DNA of 64,000 bases from an uncultured Bacteroidota bacterium (lineage in GTDB: Bacteria > Bacteroidota > Bacteroidia > Flavobacteriales > Flavobacteriaceae). The stretch covers positions 1-64,000 of the forward strand of contig CACKBZ010000003.1 in assembly GCA_902598525.1 (NCBI GenBank). Direction: 5' to 3'. Shown here one piece after another: positions 45,557 through 54,545 of this stretch. The translations under genes and the position numbers were made by a program. A model generated the notes under the pieces. It saw only the letters and a list, made by a program, of their open reading frames with translations, was not told the DNA's origin and searched no databases. Numbering within the stretch: the stretch's first letter is position 1; each line of letters starts with the position of its first letter.

Positions 45557-48070
45557 ATGAAAAAAATTGTAATATTTAGTTTATTGTTAACATGGACTTT
45601 GTCCTCTCAAGATTATTATTATTCAAAATATGCTCCATTTAATGAGAGTATAAAGACTCCAGAGGAATTTCTTGGATATCCAATTGGCGAAATGCATACA
45701 AGGCATGACTTAATAGTATCATATATGCAGTACTTATCGAATATTTCTAAAAAAGCTCAAATTTTTTATTATGGAAATACATATGAAAAGAGAAAACTAT
45801 TAATTCTTGCAATATCATCACCGGAAAAAATTTCTAATCTAGAAGAAATTCGGGACGAACATATTTCTTACATAGATCCAGACCATCCGAATTATAATAA
45901 TCAAGCTAAACCTGAAGATTTTCCTGTAATTATAAATTTAGGATACGGTGTGCATGGAAATGAACCTTCGAGTTCAGAGGCAGCTCTTCTTACAGCATAT
46001 ACCTTAGTAAGTTCTGAGTCAGATGAAATTAAAAATTATTTATCTCAGTCTATTATTCTATTAGATCCAACAATTAATCCAGATGGAAGAGATAGACATA
46101 CACATTGGGCTAATACTTATAAAGGATCTCCTATTGTTGCAGATCCTCAGGATGCAGAACATAATGAGTACTGGCCAGGAGGAAGAACTAATCACTATTG
46201 GTTTGATTTAAATAGAGACTGGTATCTTGGAATCCATCCAGAAAGTAGAGGTAAACTCAAATGGTATCATTCATGGCAGCCTAATGTTACAACAGACTTC
46301 CATGAAATGGGATCAAACAGTACATATTTTTTTGTTCCATTTAAGCCAAATGGATCTTTTGAACCAGTAATTCCAAAAGAGAATTATGATTATTTTAATT
46401 TTTTATTTGGCTCATACTATGCCAAAGCCTTAGATGAGATAGGGACCCTATATTTTACAAGAGAAGTATATGATAGAACATACCCAGGATATGGATCTTC
46501 TTATCCAGATTATTTGGGTGGAATAGGAATACTATTTGAACAAGCAAGTTCAAGAGGGCATATACAGGAAACTCAGTTTGGAGAAATTACTTTTCCTTTC
46601 ACAATAAGAAATCAATACATATCTGGAATGACTACTGTAATGGCCTCCGTTGAAAATAAAGAATCACTTAAAGACTATCAAGGAAAGTTTTTTAAATCTG
46701 CGATGACTGAGGCAAACCAAAAGAAAGTCAAAGGATATATATTTAATCTAGGAAAGGATAAAAATAAAACCAAAGCATTTATTGATAAGTTAAAAATACA
46801 CAACATAAATATTCTTAGAGATGGAAAAAAATTTTATGTGCCCACTGCACAAAAAAATTATAGGTTGGTTCGAACTTTTTTTGAGACTCAAGAAAAATAC
46901 AGAGATAGTGTCTTCTATGATGCTTCAGCCTGGTCTATGGCAAATATTTATGACATTGACTACTCCTCATCAAATAAAAACTTTACAGGTGATGAAGTAA
47001 ATAGCATAGATGATCTTTTTGAAGTCAATAAATTTCCTAAATCAAATTATGCATATATAATAGACTCACAGGACTACAACATTCCTGCAATTATTTATAA
47101 TCTTTTAGATAATGAAATATTTACATCATCTGCATTTAAGCCACTTACAATTAGAACATCTGATGGAATTAAAGATTTTAATTATGGATCTATTATAATT
47201 CCATTATCTATACAAAAGAAATTAAACTCAGATGAACTTTATAAAAAAATGCAAAAGATTCAAAAAAAGTATAATGTAGACATATACTCAGTCGAAAGTG
47301 GTTTAAGTTCGTCTGGAGTTGATTTAGGAAGTAGGAATGTTTTACCACTAAATAAACCCAGAGCAATGATGCTTATTGGAACGGGAGTAAGGGCATATGA
47401 AGCAGGAGAAGTTTGGCACTTATTAGATCAAAGAGTTGGTATGCCAATCTCAAAAATACCACTGAGAAACCTTGATAATGTATCAATGGATAAATATAAT
47501 GTACTTGTATTGGTATCAGGAAACTATAAGCTATCTAATAATCAAATTGAAAAAATAAAAAAATGGGCTGAGAGTGGTAATACAATTATTAGTATTGGTT
47601 CAGGTTCCAAATTTTTAATTGATAACAAAATAGTTGATGAGAGTATTGTTGAAAAGAAAGAATCCAATGTAATTAGTTACCTTGATTATGGAGATGCAGC
47701 AGAGAACAGGGGTAAGGAACAAGTTGGTGGAGTTATACTAAAATCTAAAATTGATTTAACTCATCCACTATCTTTTGGATATTCAGATAATTCGCTACCG
47801 GTATATAAAAACAACTCAATCTGGTTAAAACCATCAATTAATGAATATTCATCTGTAGTAAGATATTCAGAAAATGCTCTAATAGATGGATTTCTTTCTG
47901 AGAGTAATAAAAAAATACTTAGTGAATCAGTTTCTTTGGTTGTCTCAAAAATAGGAAATGGGATTGCTGTAATGTTTTCTGATAATCCAAATTTTAGAGG
48001 AGCCTGGTATGGAACTAATAGACTTTTTTTAAATGCAATTTTTCTAGGAGATAGAATTTATATCCCTTAA
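45557..48070 (+). CDS. M14 family zinc carboxypeptidase, exported
   Basis: An 837-residue protein with a signal peptide (about residues 1-18). Zinc ligands are in GYGVHGNEPSSSEA (His, Glu) and VTTDFHEMGSN (His), with a likely catalytic Glu in GILFEQASSRG. The M14 domain covers about residues 50-360; the rest, up to 837, is a beta-rich region of unknown role, including a glutamine-amidotransferase-like stretch near residues 600-680. The start is ATG 45557, not the GTG one codon earlier. The stop TAA overlaps the ATG of the NRAMP-like gene by one base, so it is part of the pxp unit. Confidence 0.88.
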   Translation: MKKIVIFSLLLTWTLSSQDYYYSKYAPFNESIKTPEEFLGYPIGEMHTRHDLIVSYMQYLSNISKKAQIFYYGNTYEKRKLLILAISSPEKISNLEEIRDEHISYIDPDHPNYNNQAKPEDFPVIINLGYGVHGNEPSSSEAALLTAYTLVSSESDEIKNYLSQSIILLDPTINPDGRDRHTHWANTYKGSPIVADPQDAEHNEYWPGGRTNHYWFDLNRDWYLGIHPESRGKLKWYHSWQPNVTTDFHEMGSNSTYFFVPFKPNGSFEPVIPKENYDYFNFLFGSYYAKALDEIGTLYFTREVYDRTYPGYGSSYPDYLGGIGILFEQASSRGHIQETQFGEITFPFTIRNQYISGMTTVMASVENKESLKDYQGKFFKSAMTEANQKKVKGYIFNLGKDKNKTKAFIDKLKIHNINILRDGKKFYVPTAQKNYRLVRTFFETQEKYRDSVFYDASAWSMANIYDIDYSSSNKNFTGDEVNSIDDLFEVNKFPKSNYAYIIDSQDYNIPAIIYNLLDNEIFTSSAFKPLTIRTSDGIKDFNYGSIIIPLSIQKKLNSDELYKKMQKIQKKYNVDIYSVESGLSSSGVDLGSRNVLPLNKPRAMMLIGTGVRAYEAGEVWHLLDQRVGMPISKIPLRNLDNVSMDKYNVLVLVSGNYKLSNNQIEKIKKWAESGNTIISIGSGSKFLIDNKIVDESIVEKKESNVISYLDYGDAAENRGKEQVGGVILKSKIDLTHPLSFGYSDNSLPVYKNNSIWLKPSINEYSSVVRYSENALIDGFLSESNKKILSESVSLVVSKIGNGIAVMFSDNPNFRGAWYGTNRLFLNAIFLGDRIYIP

Positions 48071-49260
48071 TGAAATGGGTTAAAGACATAGGGCCTGGAG
48101 TATTAATTGCAGCAGCATTTATCGGACCTGGAACTGTGACTTTATGCACCATTGCAGGTGTATCTTATGGCTATTCTTTAATTTGGGCTATAATTTTATC
48201 AATTTTTGCCACAATATTTTTACAAGAATTGTCTCTTCGTATAGGATTAGCTACAAAGATGAATGTTGCAGAAGTAATAAGGAAATCTGTTAAGTCAGTT
48301 TTTTTAAATAGGTTTTTGCTGATTTTAATAGTATCATCTATTTTAATCGGAAATGCTGCATATGAAGCAGGAAATATTACAGGTGCATCTCTTGGTATAT
48401 CAGGAATAATTAATTATGAGGCAATTAATAATATACCTCTTTTTATAGGAATAATTGCTTTTGTAATTCTTTACCAAGGTAACTACAAGATCATAGAAAG
48501 ATTCTTAATTATTTTGGTTTTACTAATGAGTCTCTCATTTTTTCTTACTGCAATAATTACAAGACCTGATATAAGTGCTCTTCTTGCTGGTATATTTACA
48601 CCTAAGGTTAATGAAAAAAGTATATTAATTGTCCTTGGATTGATAGGGACAACTGTAGTTCCCTACAATATATTTTTACACTCATCACTTGTAATTGAAA
48701 AATGGGGTTCAATAAAAAAGCTTAAAACAGCAAGAATTGAGAGTTTCATATCAATTTTTCTGGGAGGTATCGTATCTCTATCAATAATTGTTACTGCAGC
48801 ATCTGTAAATACTCAAGATGTTGACAGTATCATTGATTTGGCTAAGGGTTTAGAACCTTTATACGGTAAATTTGCGATTTATTTTCTAGGAATTGGGCTT
48901 TTTGCATCAGGTATAACATCTTCAATTACTGCCCCTTTGGCAGCATCGTACGTAGCAAAAAGTTGTTTTGGTTGGAAAGGATCAATGAAAAGTACAAAAT
49001 TTAGACTAGTTTGGATATTAGTTTTACTATTTGGAGTTATTGTATCAATGATTGATATCAATCCGATCGAAATAATAAAGTTTGCTCAGTTTTCTAACAG
49101 TTTACTTCTTCCAATAATTGCAATTATTCTTTTGTGGATAGTAAATAATAATAGAATCACTGGAAGTCAATATAGTTACAATTATCAGAATATCTTTGGA
49201 GCTATTATTATAATAATAAGTATTGTCTTAGGAGCTAGAGGAATTATTTCAATTTTCTAA
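48070..49260 (+). CDS. NRAMP-fold transporter lacking the metal-binding motifs, linked to pxpABC
   Basis: A 396-residue membrane protein with about eleven segments of the SLC11/NRAMP fold (LeuT-like). Canonical metal importers use DPGN in helix 1 and a Met-Pro-His in helix 6. Here helix 1 reads AAFIGPGTVTL (G19 for Asp, T22 for Asn) and helix 6 reads TTVVPYNIFLHS (V197 for Met, Y199 for His). So the known metal ligands are gone. The gene overlaps the stop of the M14 gene and the start of pxpA by one base each. I infer it carries an organic acid such as 5-oxoproline; metal transport is less likely. Confidence 0.85.
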   Translation: MKWVKDIGPGVLIAAAFIGPGTVTLCTIAGVSYGYSLIWAIILSIFATIFLQELSLRIGLATKMNVAEVIRKSVKSVFLNRFLLILIVSSILIGNAAYEAGNITGASLGISGIINYEAINNIPLFIGIIAFVILYQGNYKIIERFLIILVLLMSLSFFLTAIITRPDISALLAGIFTPKVNEKSILIVLGLIGTTVVPYNIFLHSSLVIEKWGSIKKLKTARIESFISIFLGGIVSLSIIVTAASVNTQDVDSIIDLAKGLEPLYGKFAIYFLGIGLFASGITSSITAPLAASYVAKSCFGWKGSMKSTKFRLVWILVLLFGVIVSMIDINPIEIIKFAQFSNSLLLPIIAIILLWIVNNNRITGSQYSYNYQNIFGAIIIIISIVLGARGIISIF

Positions 49261-49976
49261 TGATTAATATTAACTGTGATCTAGGTGAGGGGTTAAATAA
49301 TGAGCATATATTAATGCCCTTAATAAACTCATGTAATATTGCATGCGGAGGACATGCAGGTGATTCTCAAAGTATGATTGAATGTGTTGAAATTTCAATA
49401 AGAAATAATGTTAACATAGGAGCACATCCCTCTTACCCTGATAAAGAAAATTTTGGAAGGAAGAAAATTGATATTTCAAGATCTGAACTTCATGATAGTA
49501 TATTAAATCAGATTGAAAATCTAAATTCAATTGCATCATCATACGGAATAAAACTTCATCATATTAAAGCACATGGAGCATTGTACAATCAGATGTTTAA
49601 GGATAAGGATTTATCAAATTTTTATTTAGATACATTAAATAATTTTAAAGATAAATGTTATGTATATGTTCCTTTTAATTCTGAAATTGAAAAGTCTGCT
49701 TTAAGAAAAGGATTTAAAATTATGTATGAAGCCTTTGGTGATAGAAGATACAATGATGATTTATCTTTAGTATCTAGAGAAAGAATAGATGCTCTAATTA
49801 ATACTCCAAATTTAGTTATTGATCAAATTACTAATATTAAAGATTTAAAAAAGATCAAATCTATCAATGGCATATATAAATCAATAAAGGCAGATACTAT
49901 CTGTATTCATTCTGATACGGATAATTCAATTGAAATACTTAGGAAGATTAATGAGGTTTTTAAAAATAAAGAATAA
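49260..49976 (+). CDS. pxpA: 5-oxoprolinase subunit A (LamB/YcsF family)
   Basis: With PxpB and PxpC this protein opens the ring of 5-oxoproline (pyroglutamate) to glutamate using ATP. The 238-residue protein is typical of the family, with NINCDLGEG, ACGGHAGDSQSM, GAHPSYPD and HHIKAHGALYNQM, which provide Asp and His residues expected at the active site. The starts and stops of NRAMP, pxpA and pxpB overlap by one base each, so the unit is translationally coupled. Confidence 0.95.
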   Translation: MININCDLGEGLNNEHILMPLINSCNIACGGHAGDSQSMIECVEISIRNNVNIGAHPSYPDKENFGRKKIDISRSELHDSILNQIENLNSIASSYGIKLHHIKAHGALYNQMFKDKDLSNFYLDTLNNFKDKCYVYVPFNSEIEKSALRKGFKIMYEAFGDRRYNDDLSLVSRERIDALINTPNLVIDQITNIKDLKKIKSINGIYKSIKADTICIHSDTDNSIEILRKINEVFKNKE

Positions 49977-50677
49977 TGCAATTTTTTAATTTAAATGAAA
50001 ATACATTTTTGATTACCTGGAATCAAAATCTTGATTCAAATTTAACAAACCTTCTCACATCGTATCGAAATATAATTATTTCTATTTGTGGAGATGATAT
50101 CCAAGATTGTGTTCAATCTATAAAATCTCTTTTAGTTATAACTCATAATAATGGATCCTCAATAAAAGAGATAATTGAAAAAATTAAAATGATAGATCCT
50201 AAGAAAATCAATATTAAAAACAAAAAGATCAAAGTATGGAAAATTCCTATTTGTTATGATCTAGAATTTGCTCCTGATATTAAAGCTGTATCTGATTTAA
50301 ATAATATCTCAATTCAAGATTTGATTGAAATTCATTTATCTAAAACATATGATGTTTTATCAATGGGATTTTTACCTGGATTTATGTATTTAGGTAAAAC
50401 TGATAATAGAATCCATTGTGAGAGAAAAGTAAAACCTTCTTTAAATATTAAAAAAGGTTCAATCGGACTTGCACTTAATCAGACTTGTATTTACCCCACT
50501 GAAAGCCCAGGTGGTTGGAATATAATTGGTATTACACCTATTGAATTATTTAATCTTCAGTCTAATTCCCCATGTTTTAGTAAACCTGGAGACAAAATTC
50601 AATTCGTAGAAATATCTAAATCCCAATATGTGTCTTCTTTAAAAAATCCAGATAAACCAGATTTTATTGAGTTATGA
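49976..50677 (+). CDS. pxpB: 5-oxoprolinase subunit B (KipI family)
   Basis: A 233-residue member of the KipI family, which forms a complex with PxpC. The core motifs are SMGFLPGFMYLGKTD, with later CIYPTESPGGWNIIG. In B. subtilis KipI was first known as a sporulation kinase inhibitor, but the complex acts as an oxoprolinase and that is the more likely role here. It overlaps pxpC by 4 bases (ATGA). Confidence 0.93.
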   Translation: MQFFNLNENTFLITWNQNLDSNLTNLLTSYRNIIISICGDDIQDCVQSIKSLLVITHNNGSSIKEIIEKIKMIDPKKINIKNKKIKVWKIPICYDLEFAPDIKAVSDLNNISIQDLIEIHLSKTYDVLSMGFLPGFMYLGKTDNRIHCERKVKPSLNIKKGSIGLALNQTCIYPTESPGGWNIIGITPIELFNLQSNSPCFSKPGDKIQFVEISKSQYVSSLKNPDKPDFIEL

Positions 50678-51507
50678 TAAAAGTTATTTCAAAAGGTCTC
50701 TATACAACAATTCAAGACAAAGGAAGATTTGGATATAGAAATATAGGAGTTCCATCCTCAGGGTATATGGACAGTGAAAGTGCTGAAACTGCAAATCTGA
50801 TTATCAATAACCCTAAAGATAATCCCTTAATTGAGGTAACACTTATTGGACCAACCTTAGAGTTTGAAAAATCAGCAGTTATATGTATTACAGGAGGAGA
50901 ATTTAGTCCCACACTAAATGATATTAAAATTAGTTCATATTCGGCTATTGAGGTTAATAAAGGAGATATACTTAAAATAAATAATTCTTCAATTGGCTCA
51001 AGATGCTATATATCTATCCAAGGAACTATTATTTCTGATACAATTCTTGGAAGTAAATCATTTTATCATCAGATAACTAATTCTAATATAATTGAAGATG
51101 GGGATATATTTTTATTTAAAAAGAATATAAGAACACTAGAACAAAAATATACTCACAAAAAATTTGAATTAAATAAAACTATAAATGTTTTCAGAGGTCC
51201 AGAATTTGAATTTTTGAGTAAGGAATCCATTAAGACTCTATTTAATGAGGAATTTTCAATTGGGATTAATAATAGAATGGCATATAATTTATTAGAGAAA
51301 ATTCAGGATGGAGTTAATTCAATAATATCTTCTGGAGTTATTCCTGGAACAGTTCAACTAACTCCATCAGGCAATATAATAATTCTTCACAGAGACTCTC
51401 AGACAACAGGAGGGTACCCCAGAATTCTTCAGTTAAATGAAAAATCTTTAAATGATTTAGCACAACTAAGAACAGGAGATAATATAAGATTCAAATTACT
51501 GAATTAG
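50674..51507 (+). CDS. pxpC: 5-oxoprolinase subunit C (KipA family)
   Basis: A 277-residue member of the KipA/AHS2 family. Motifs: YTTIQDKGRFGYRNIGVPSSG near the start and ITGGEFSPTLN, with a later GGYPRILQL. It completes pxpABC and is the last gene of the coupled set. The convergent SLC13 gene begins its stop 14 bases away. Confidence 0.94.
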   Translation: MIKVISKGLYTTIQDKGRFGYRNIGVPSSGYMDSESAETANLIINNPKDNPLIEVTLIGPTLEFEKSAVICITGGEFSPTLNDIKISSYSAIEVNKGDILKINNSSIGSRCYISIQGTIISDTILGSKSFYHQITNSNIIEDGDIFLFKKNIRTLEQKYTHKKFELNKTINVFRGPEFEFLSKESIKTLFNEEFSIGINNRMAYNLLEKIQDGVNSIISSGVIPGTVQLTPSGNIIILHRDSQTTGGYPRILQLNEKSLNDLAQLRTGDNIRFKLLN

Positions 51508-51521
51508 TAAAAAGATTAAAG

Positions 51522-52991
51522 CTATTTAGTTGGAATGATGTACTTCATAGGATCAAAATCCCATAAATATGGTAGAATAAAGTATACAAAAATAGTTAGT
51601 AAAATAATCGAGAGAATATTCATCCAGATTCCAACTCGAACCATATCAGGAATTCTTAGGTATCCAGATCCAAAAACAACAGCATTTGGTGGAGTAGCAA
51701 CAGGTAGCATAAATGCACATGAAGCAGCTACAGTAGCAGAAACCATTAAAATAAATGGATGAACATCAATTGTCATAGCCATAGGATATAGAACTGGTAA
51801 TAACATTGCAGTAGTTGCTAGATTAGAAGTTATTTCAGTTAAGAAATTGACAGATGCAATTAAGATAAATACTAATAGGATGAGTGAAACACCATCTAAC
51901 AATGTCATTTGAGTTCCAATCCATAATGCTAATCCACTATCTTTAAAGCCAGCAGCTAGAGCCATTCCACCTCCAAATAGTAATAATATACCCCATGGAA
52001 GTTTTACTGCTTCATCCCAATTTAATAGTCTTCTCTTTCTATTCTTTGTAGGCAAAAGAAAAATAATAACAGCACTAATCATTGCAATGATTGTATCATC
52101 AATAACCGGCACTATAATTTTTAATAAGTTATCTCTTGTAACCCAAGCGAATGCAGTTAAAGCAAACACTATTGCTACTAATTTCTCCTCATATGAAATT
52201 TTACCCAGCTTATTTAATTGTCTTAATATTTCCTCTCTACCTCCTGGAAAAGCTTTCTGTTTAAAACTAAATGCAAAACTTGTTAAATACTTCCAGCATA
52301 AAAACAATAGTATTATTGAAATAGGAAGACCAAACTTAAACCATTGAGCAAAAGTTATCTCATATCCAAATGATTCTTGAACCACTCCAGCTAAAACTAA
52401 ATTAGGTGGTGTTCCAATTAAGGTCGCAACACCTCCAATTGAAGCACTATATGCTATACCTAGCATCAAAGCTTTACCAAATATCTTATTTTCATTTTTA
52501 TCAGTATCTGGATTATCTTTTAATTGGGAAACAATTGCAAGAGCAATAGGTAGCATCATAACAGCAGTCGCAGTATTAGATATCCACATTGACATGAAGG
52601 CTGTTGCTATCATAAAACCTAAAATAATGTTAATTACACTAGTCCCAATAATATTAATTATGTTAAGAGCTATTCTTTTATGCAAGTTCCATTTCTGTAT
52701 AGCAATTGCAATTATAAATCCACCAACGTATAAAAAAACATATTTATGTCCAAAAGATGCTGTAGTTTCAGATAATTCAAGCCCACCAGTCAGAGGGAAT
52801 AATACAATAGGTATAAGAGCTGTAACAGCAATAGGAATTGCCTCAGTTATCCACCAAATTGCAATCCAAATTGTAGATGCTAAGACTGCGTTAGCTTGTG
52901 GACTTAAGCCTTCAGGATGAAAATATAACAACACTAAAGTGAATGCTAAAGGACCTGAAATTAAGCCAATACTTTTTGAATTAAACTTCAT
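51522..52991 (-). CDS. SLC13/DASS family Na+:dicarboxylate or anion transporter
   Basis: A 489-residue membrane protein with about eleven segments. The two hairpin motifs that bind sodium and the carboxylate are SNTATAVMMLPI (about residue 133) and SNLATTAMLLPV (about residue 390); the second Thr is Leu, as in some family members. It likely brings succinate, malate, citrate or sulfate-like anions into the cell with Na+. Substrate is not decided by sequence. It is divergent from the serine hydrolase gene. Confidence 0.9.
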   Translation of the reverse strand: MKFNSKSIGLISGPLAFTLVLLYFHPEGLSPQANAVLASTIWIAIWWITEAIPIAVTALIPIVLFPLTGGLELSETTASFGHKYVFLYVGGFIIAIAIQKWNLHKRIALNIINIIGTSVINIILGFMIATAFMSMWISNTATAVMMLPIALAIVSQLKDNPDTDKNENKIFGKALMLGIAYSASIGGVATLIGTPPNLVLAGVVQESFGYEITFAQWFKFGLPISIILLFLCWKYLTSFAFSFKQKAFPGGREEILRQLNKLGKISYEEKLVAIVFALTAFAWVTRDNLLKIIVPVIDDTIIAMISAVIIFLLPTKNRKRRLLNWDEAVKLPWGILLLFGGGMALAAGFKDSGLALWIGTQMTLLDGVSLILLVFILIASVNFLTEITSNLATTAMLLPVLYPMAMTIDVHPFILMVSATVAASCAFMLPVATPPNAVVFGSGYLRIPDMVRVGIWMNILSIILLTIFVYFILPYLWDFDPMKYIIPTK

Positions 52992-53050
52992 AAACAGCCC
53001 TAAAAATAATCTATTTTAATTTAATTAATCACTAGATAAAAATTAAATTA

Positions 53051-53080
53051 TTGTGATAAATAAATATCATAATAATTTTC
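53051..53080 (+). promoter_or_regulatory. Promoter of the serine hydrolase gene
   Basis: TTG (53051-53053), 19 bases, TAATTTTC (53073-53080), seven of eight matches to TAnnTTTG, with the same final C as the proteorhodopsin promoter. It lies in the 126-base gap between divergent genes. Confidence 0.5.
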
Positions 53081-53117
53081 ATGGGATAAAGTTGATCTTT
53101 ATATTGTGGGTTAAATT

Positions 53118-54329
53118 ATGATCAAATACATCAAAATTACACTCTTATGTTTTGCTTTTAATTCTATTTGTATTGCACAAAGTAGTTTAGATGTTTCAAA
53201 ACTTAAAGATCTTGAAATCTATCTTAACGAAGAAATTAGGAATAATAAAGCAGCTGGAATTGAAGCTTTAATTTATCATAAAGGTGAAATTGTTTGGCAT
53301 GAAGCATATGGATACAGTAGTTTACAAGATAATCTTCCACTTGAGAAAAATAGTATTTACTATATTCAATCAATGACTAAACCTATTATGAGTGTAGCAA
53401 TAATGCAGCTAATAGAAAAAGGAAAATTGAGATTAGATGATAATGCATCGAAGTATTATCCTCCTTTAAAAAAGCTAGAAGTAATTGAAGATATAAATAC
53501 AGGAATTTATGGTCCAACAGTTGATGTAAAATATCCAATAACTATCAGACAACTTCTTACACATACTGCTGGTCTTTCACATGGGCTAGAAGAAAATATT
53601 TTTGATCAACAACTTTTTAAGTTAATGTATAATGACCTATTTGATCCTGCTGAATATGATATACTTGAAGAGAGGGTAGAGAAGCTTATGCAAGTTCCAT
53701 TAATTGGCCAGCCCGGAGAACAGTGGTACTATAGTGCTGCTCCAGATATTTTGGCCTTAATTTTACAAAAAATAACCGGACAATCTATCAATGAATACCT
53801 TAGAGAAAACATCTTTGACCCACTATTAATGTTTGACACAGGGTATAATGTTAAAAAAAATCAACAACAAAGGATAATGCAAGTCCACTTCAACATCGAA
53901 GATGGGAGTATGGTCAATAGTCATGTACAAGTTCCACCATCAGGAAATACTGTTTATGGAGGAACTCACGGGTTATTCTCATCTACTGAAGATTTTCTCA
54001 AATTCTGTAAAATGATTTTAAATAAAGGAACTTTAAACAGTCAAAGAATTTTATCAAAAAATACAGTAGAAATGATGACAAAAAATCAAATTGGTAAACT
54101 CATTGGTCCAAGCAGAGGGTTTGGGTTTGGATTTGGAGTTTTATATGATACAACTAAAGATGTTAGTCCTGCAAATAATGGTCAAATATATTGGGGAGGG
54201 TATTTTAAAACACATTTTTTTATCGATCCTAAAGAAGAACTCATTGGGATAATAATGACCCAAAAGGTTCCAAGTAACGAAGACTATATTATTGCAATTA
54301 CTCAAGCAGTTTATGGGGCTATGGATTAA
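53118..54329 (+). CDS. Serine hydrolase, beta-lactamase class C/penicillin-binding-like, exported
   Basis: A 403-residue protein with a signal peptide (about residues 1-20, ending near CIAQ). The catalytic Ser-X-X-Lys is SMTK in YIQSMTKPIMSVAI; the Tyr motif is YYSAAPD (YSA in place of the usual YSN). A late GGTHGLFSSTEDF and GGYFKTHFFIDPK can supply the third motif. The family covers beta-lactamases, D-aminopeptidases and esterases (EstB-like), so antibiotic resistance is not implied. The next feature on the + strand is a tRNA on the other strand. Confidence 0.9.
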   Translation: MIKYIKITLLCFAFNSICIAQSSLDVSKLKDLEIYLNEEIRNNKAAGIEALIYHKGEIVWHEAYGYSSLQDNLPLEKNSIYYIQSMTKPIMSVAIMQLIEKGKLRLDDNASKYYPPLKKLEVIEDINTGIYGPTVDVKYPITIRQLLTHTAGLSHGLEENIFDQQLFKLMYNDLFDPAEYDILEERVEKLMQVPLIGQPGEQWYYSAAPDILALILQKITGQSINEYLRENIFDPLLMFDTGYNVKKNQQQRIMQVHFNIEDGSMVNSHVQVPPSGNTVYGGTHGLFSSTEDFLKFCKMILNKGTLNSQRILSKNTVEMMTKNQIGKLIGPSRGFGFGFGVLYDTTKDVSPANNGQIYWGGYFKTHFFIDPKEELIGIIMTQKVPSNEDYIIAITQAVYGAMD

Positions 54330-54331
54330 GT

Positions 54332-54365
54332 ATAAAAAACCCCGAAAGTATATACTATCAGGGTT
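54332..54365. terminator. Hairpin terminator shared by the serine hydrolase gene and tRNA-Ser
   Basis: On the - strand AACCCTGATAGT and ACTTTCGGGGTT pair with a GT pair and one mismatch around an ATAT loop, followed by TTTTTT; this ends the tRNA transcript. In the + direction the same hairpin ends with GGGTTCTTTT after the serine hydrolase stop. Confidence 0.7.
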
Positions 54366-54371
54366 CTTTTG

Positions 54372-54456
54372 CGGAGAAAGAGGGATTCGAACCCCCGGAG
54401 GTGTGACCCTCAACAGTTTTCAAGACTGCCGCATTCGACCACTCTGCCATTTCTCC
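54372..54456 (-). tRNA. tRNA-Ser(UGA)
   Basis: The - strand folds as a class II tRNA of 85 bases: acceptor GGAGAAA pairs with TTTCTCC, D-arm GCAGAGTGGTCGAATGC, anticodon loop CTTGAAA with anticodon TGA (reads UCA), a long variable arm (GAGG...CCTC) and the T-loop GGTTCGAATCC. The discriminator is G; CCA is not encoded. The long variable arm is diagnostic of Ser, Leu or Tyr and the anticodon makes it Ser. Confidence 0.96.
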
Positions 54457-54466
54457 AATGGAGTTG

Positions 54467-54474
54467 CAAATATA
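54467..54474 (-). promoter_or_regulatory. Promoter -7 element for tRNA-Ser
   Basis: TATATTTG on the - strand, an exact TAnnTTTG match, 10 bases upstream of the mature tRNA 5' end. Confidence 0.5.
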
Positions 54475-54545
54475 CATGATTTTGAGAATAAAAAAATTAT
54501 TAAAACTTTACCTAAATAAAAAAGAATTATCTTGTTAAAAGTATC

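Noticed and set aside
51535-52920. + strand ORFs opposite the SLC13 gene
   Set aside because: Antisense of membrane segments; no independent support.
53118-54329. Calling the serine hydrolase a beta-lactamase resistance gene
   Set aside because: The SxxK and Tyr motifs also fit esterases and peptidases; the second motif is YSA rather than YSN, so no resistance role is claimed.
54141-54519. ORFs 54141..54413 (-) and 54292..54519 (+)
   Set aside because: They run across tRNA-Ser and the serine hydrolase gene; shadows.
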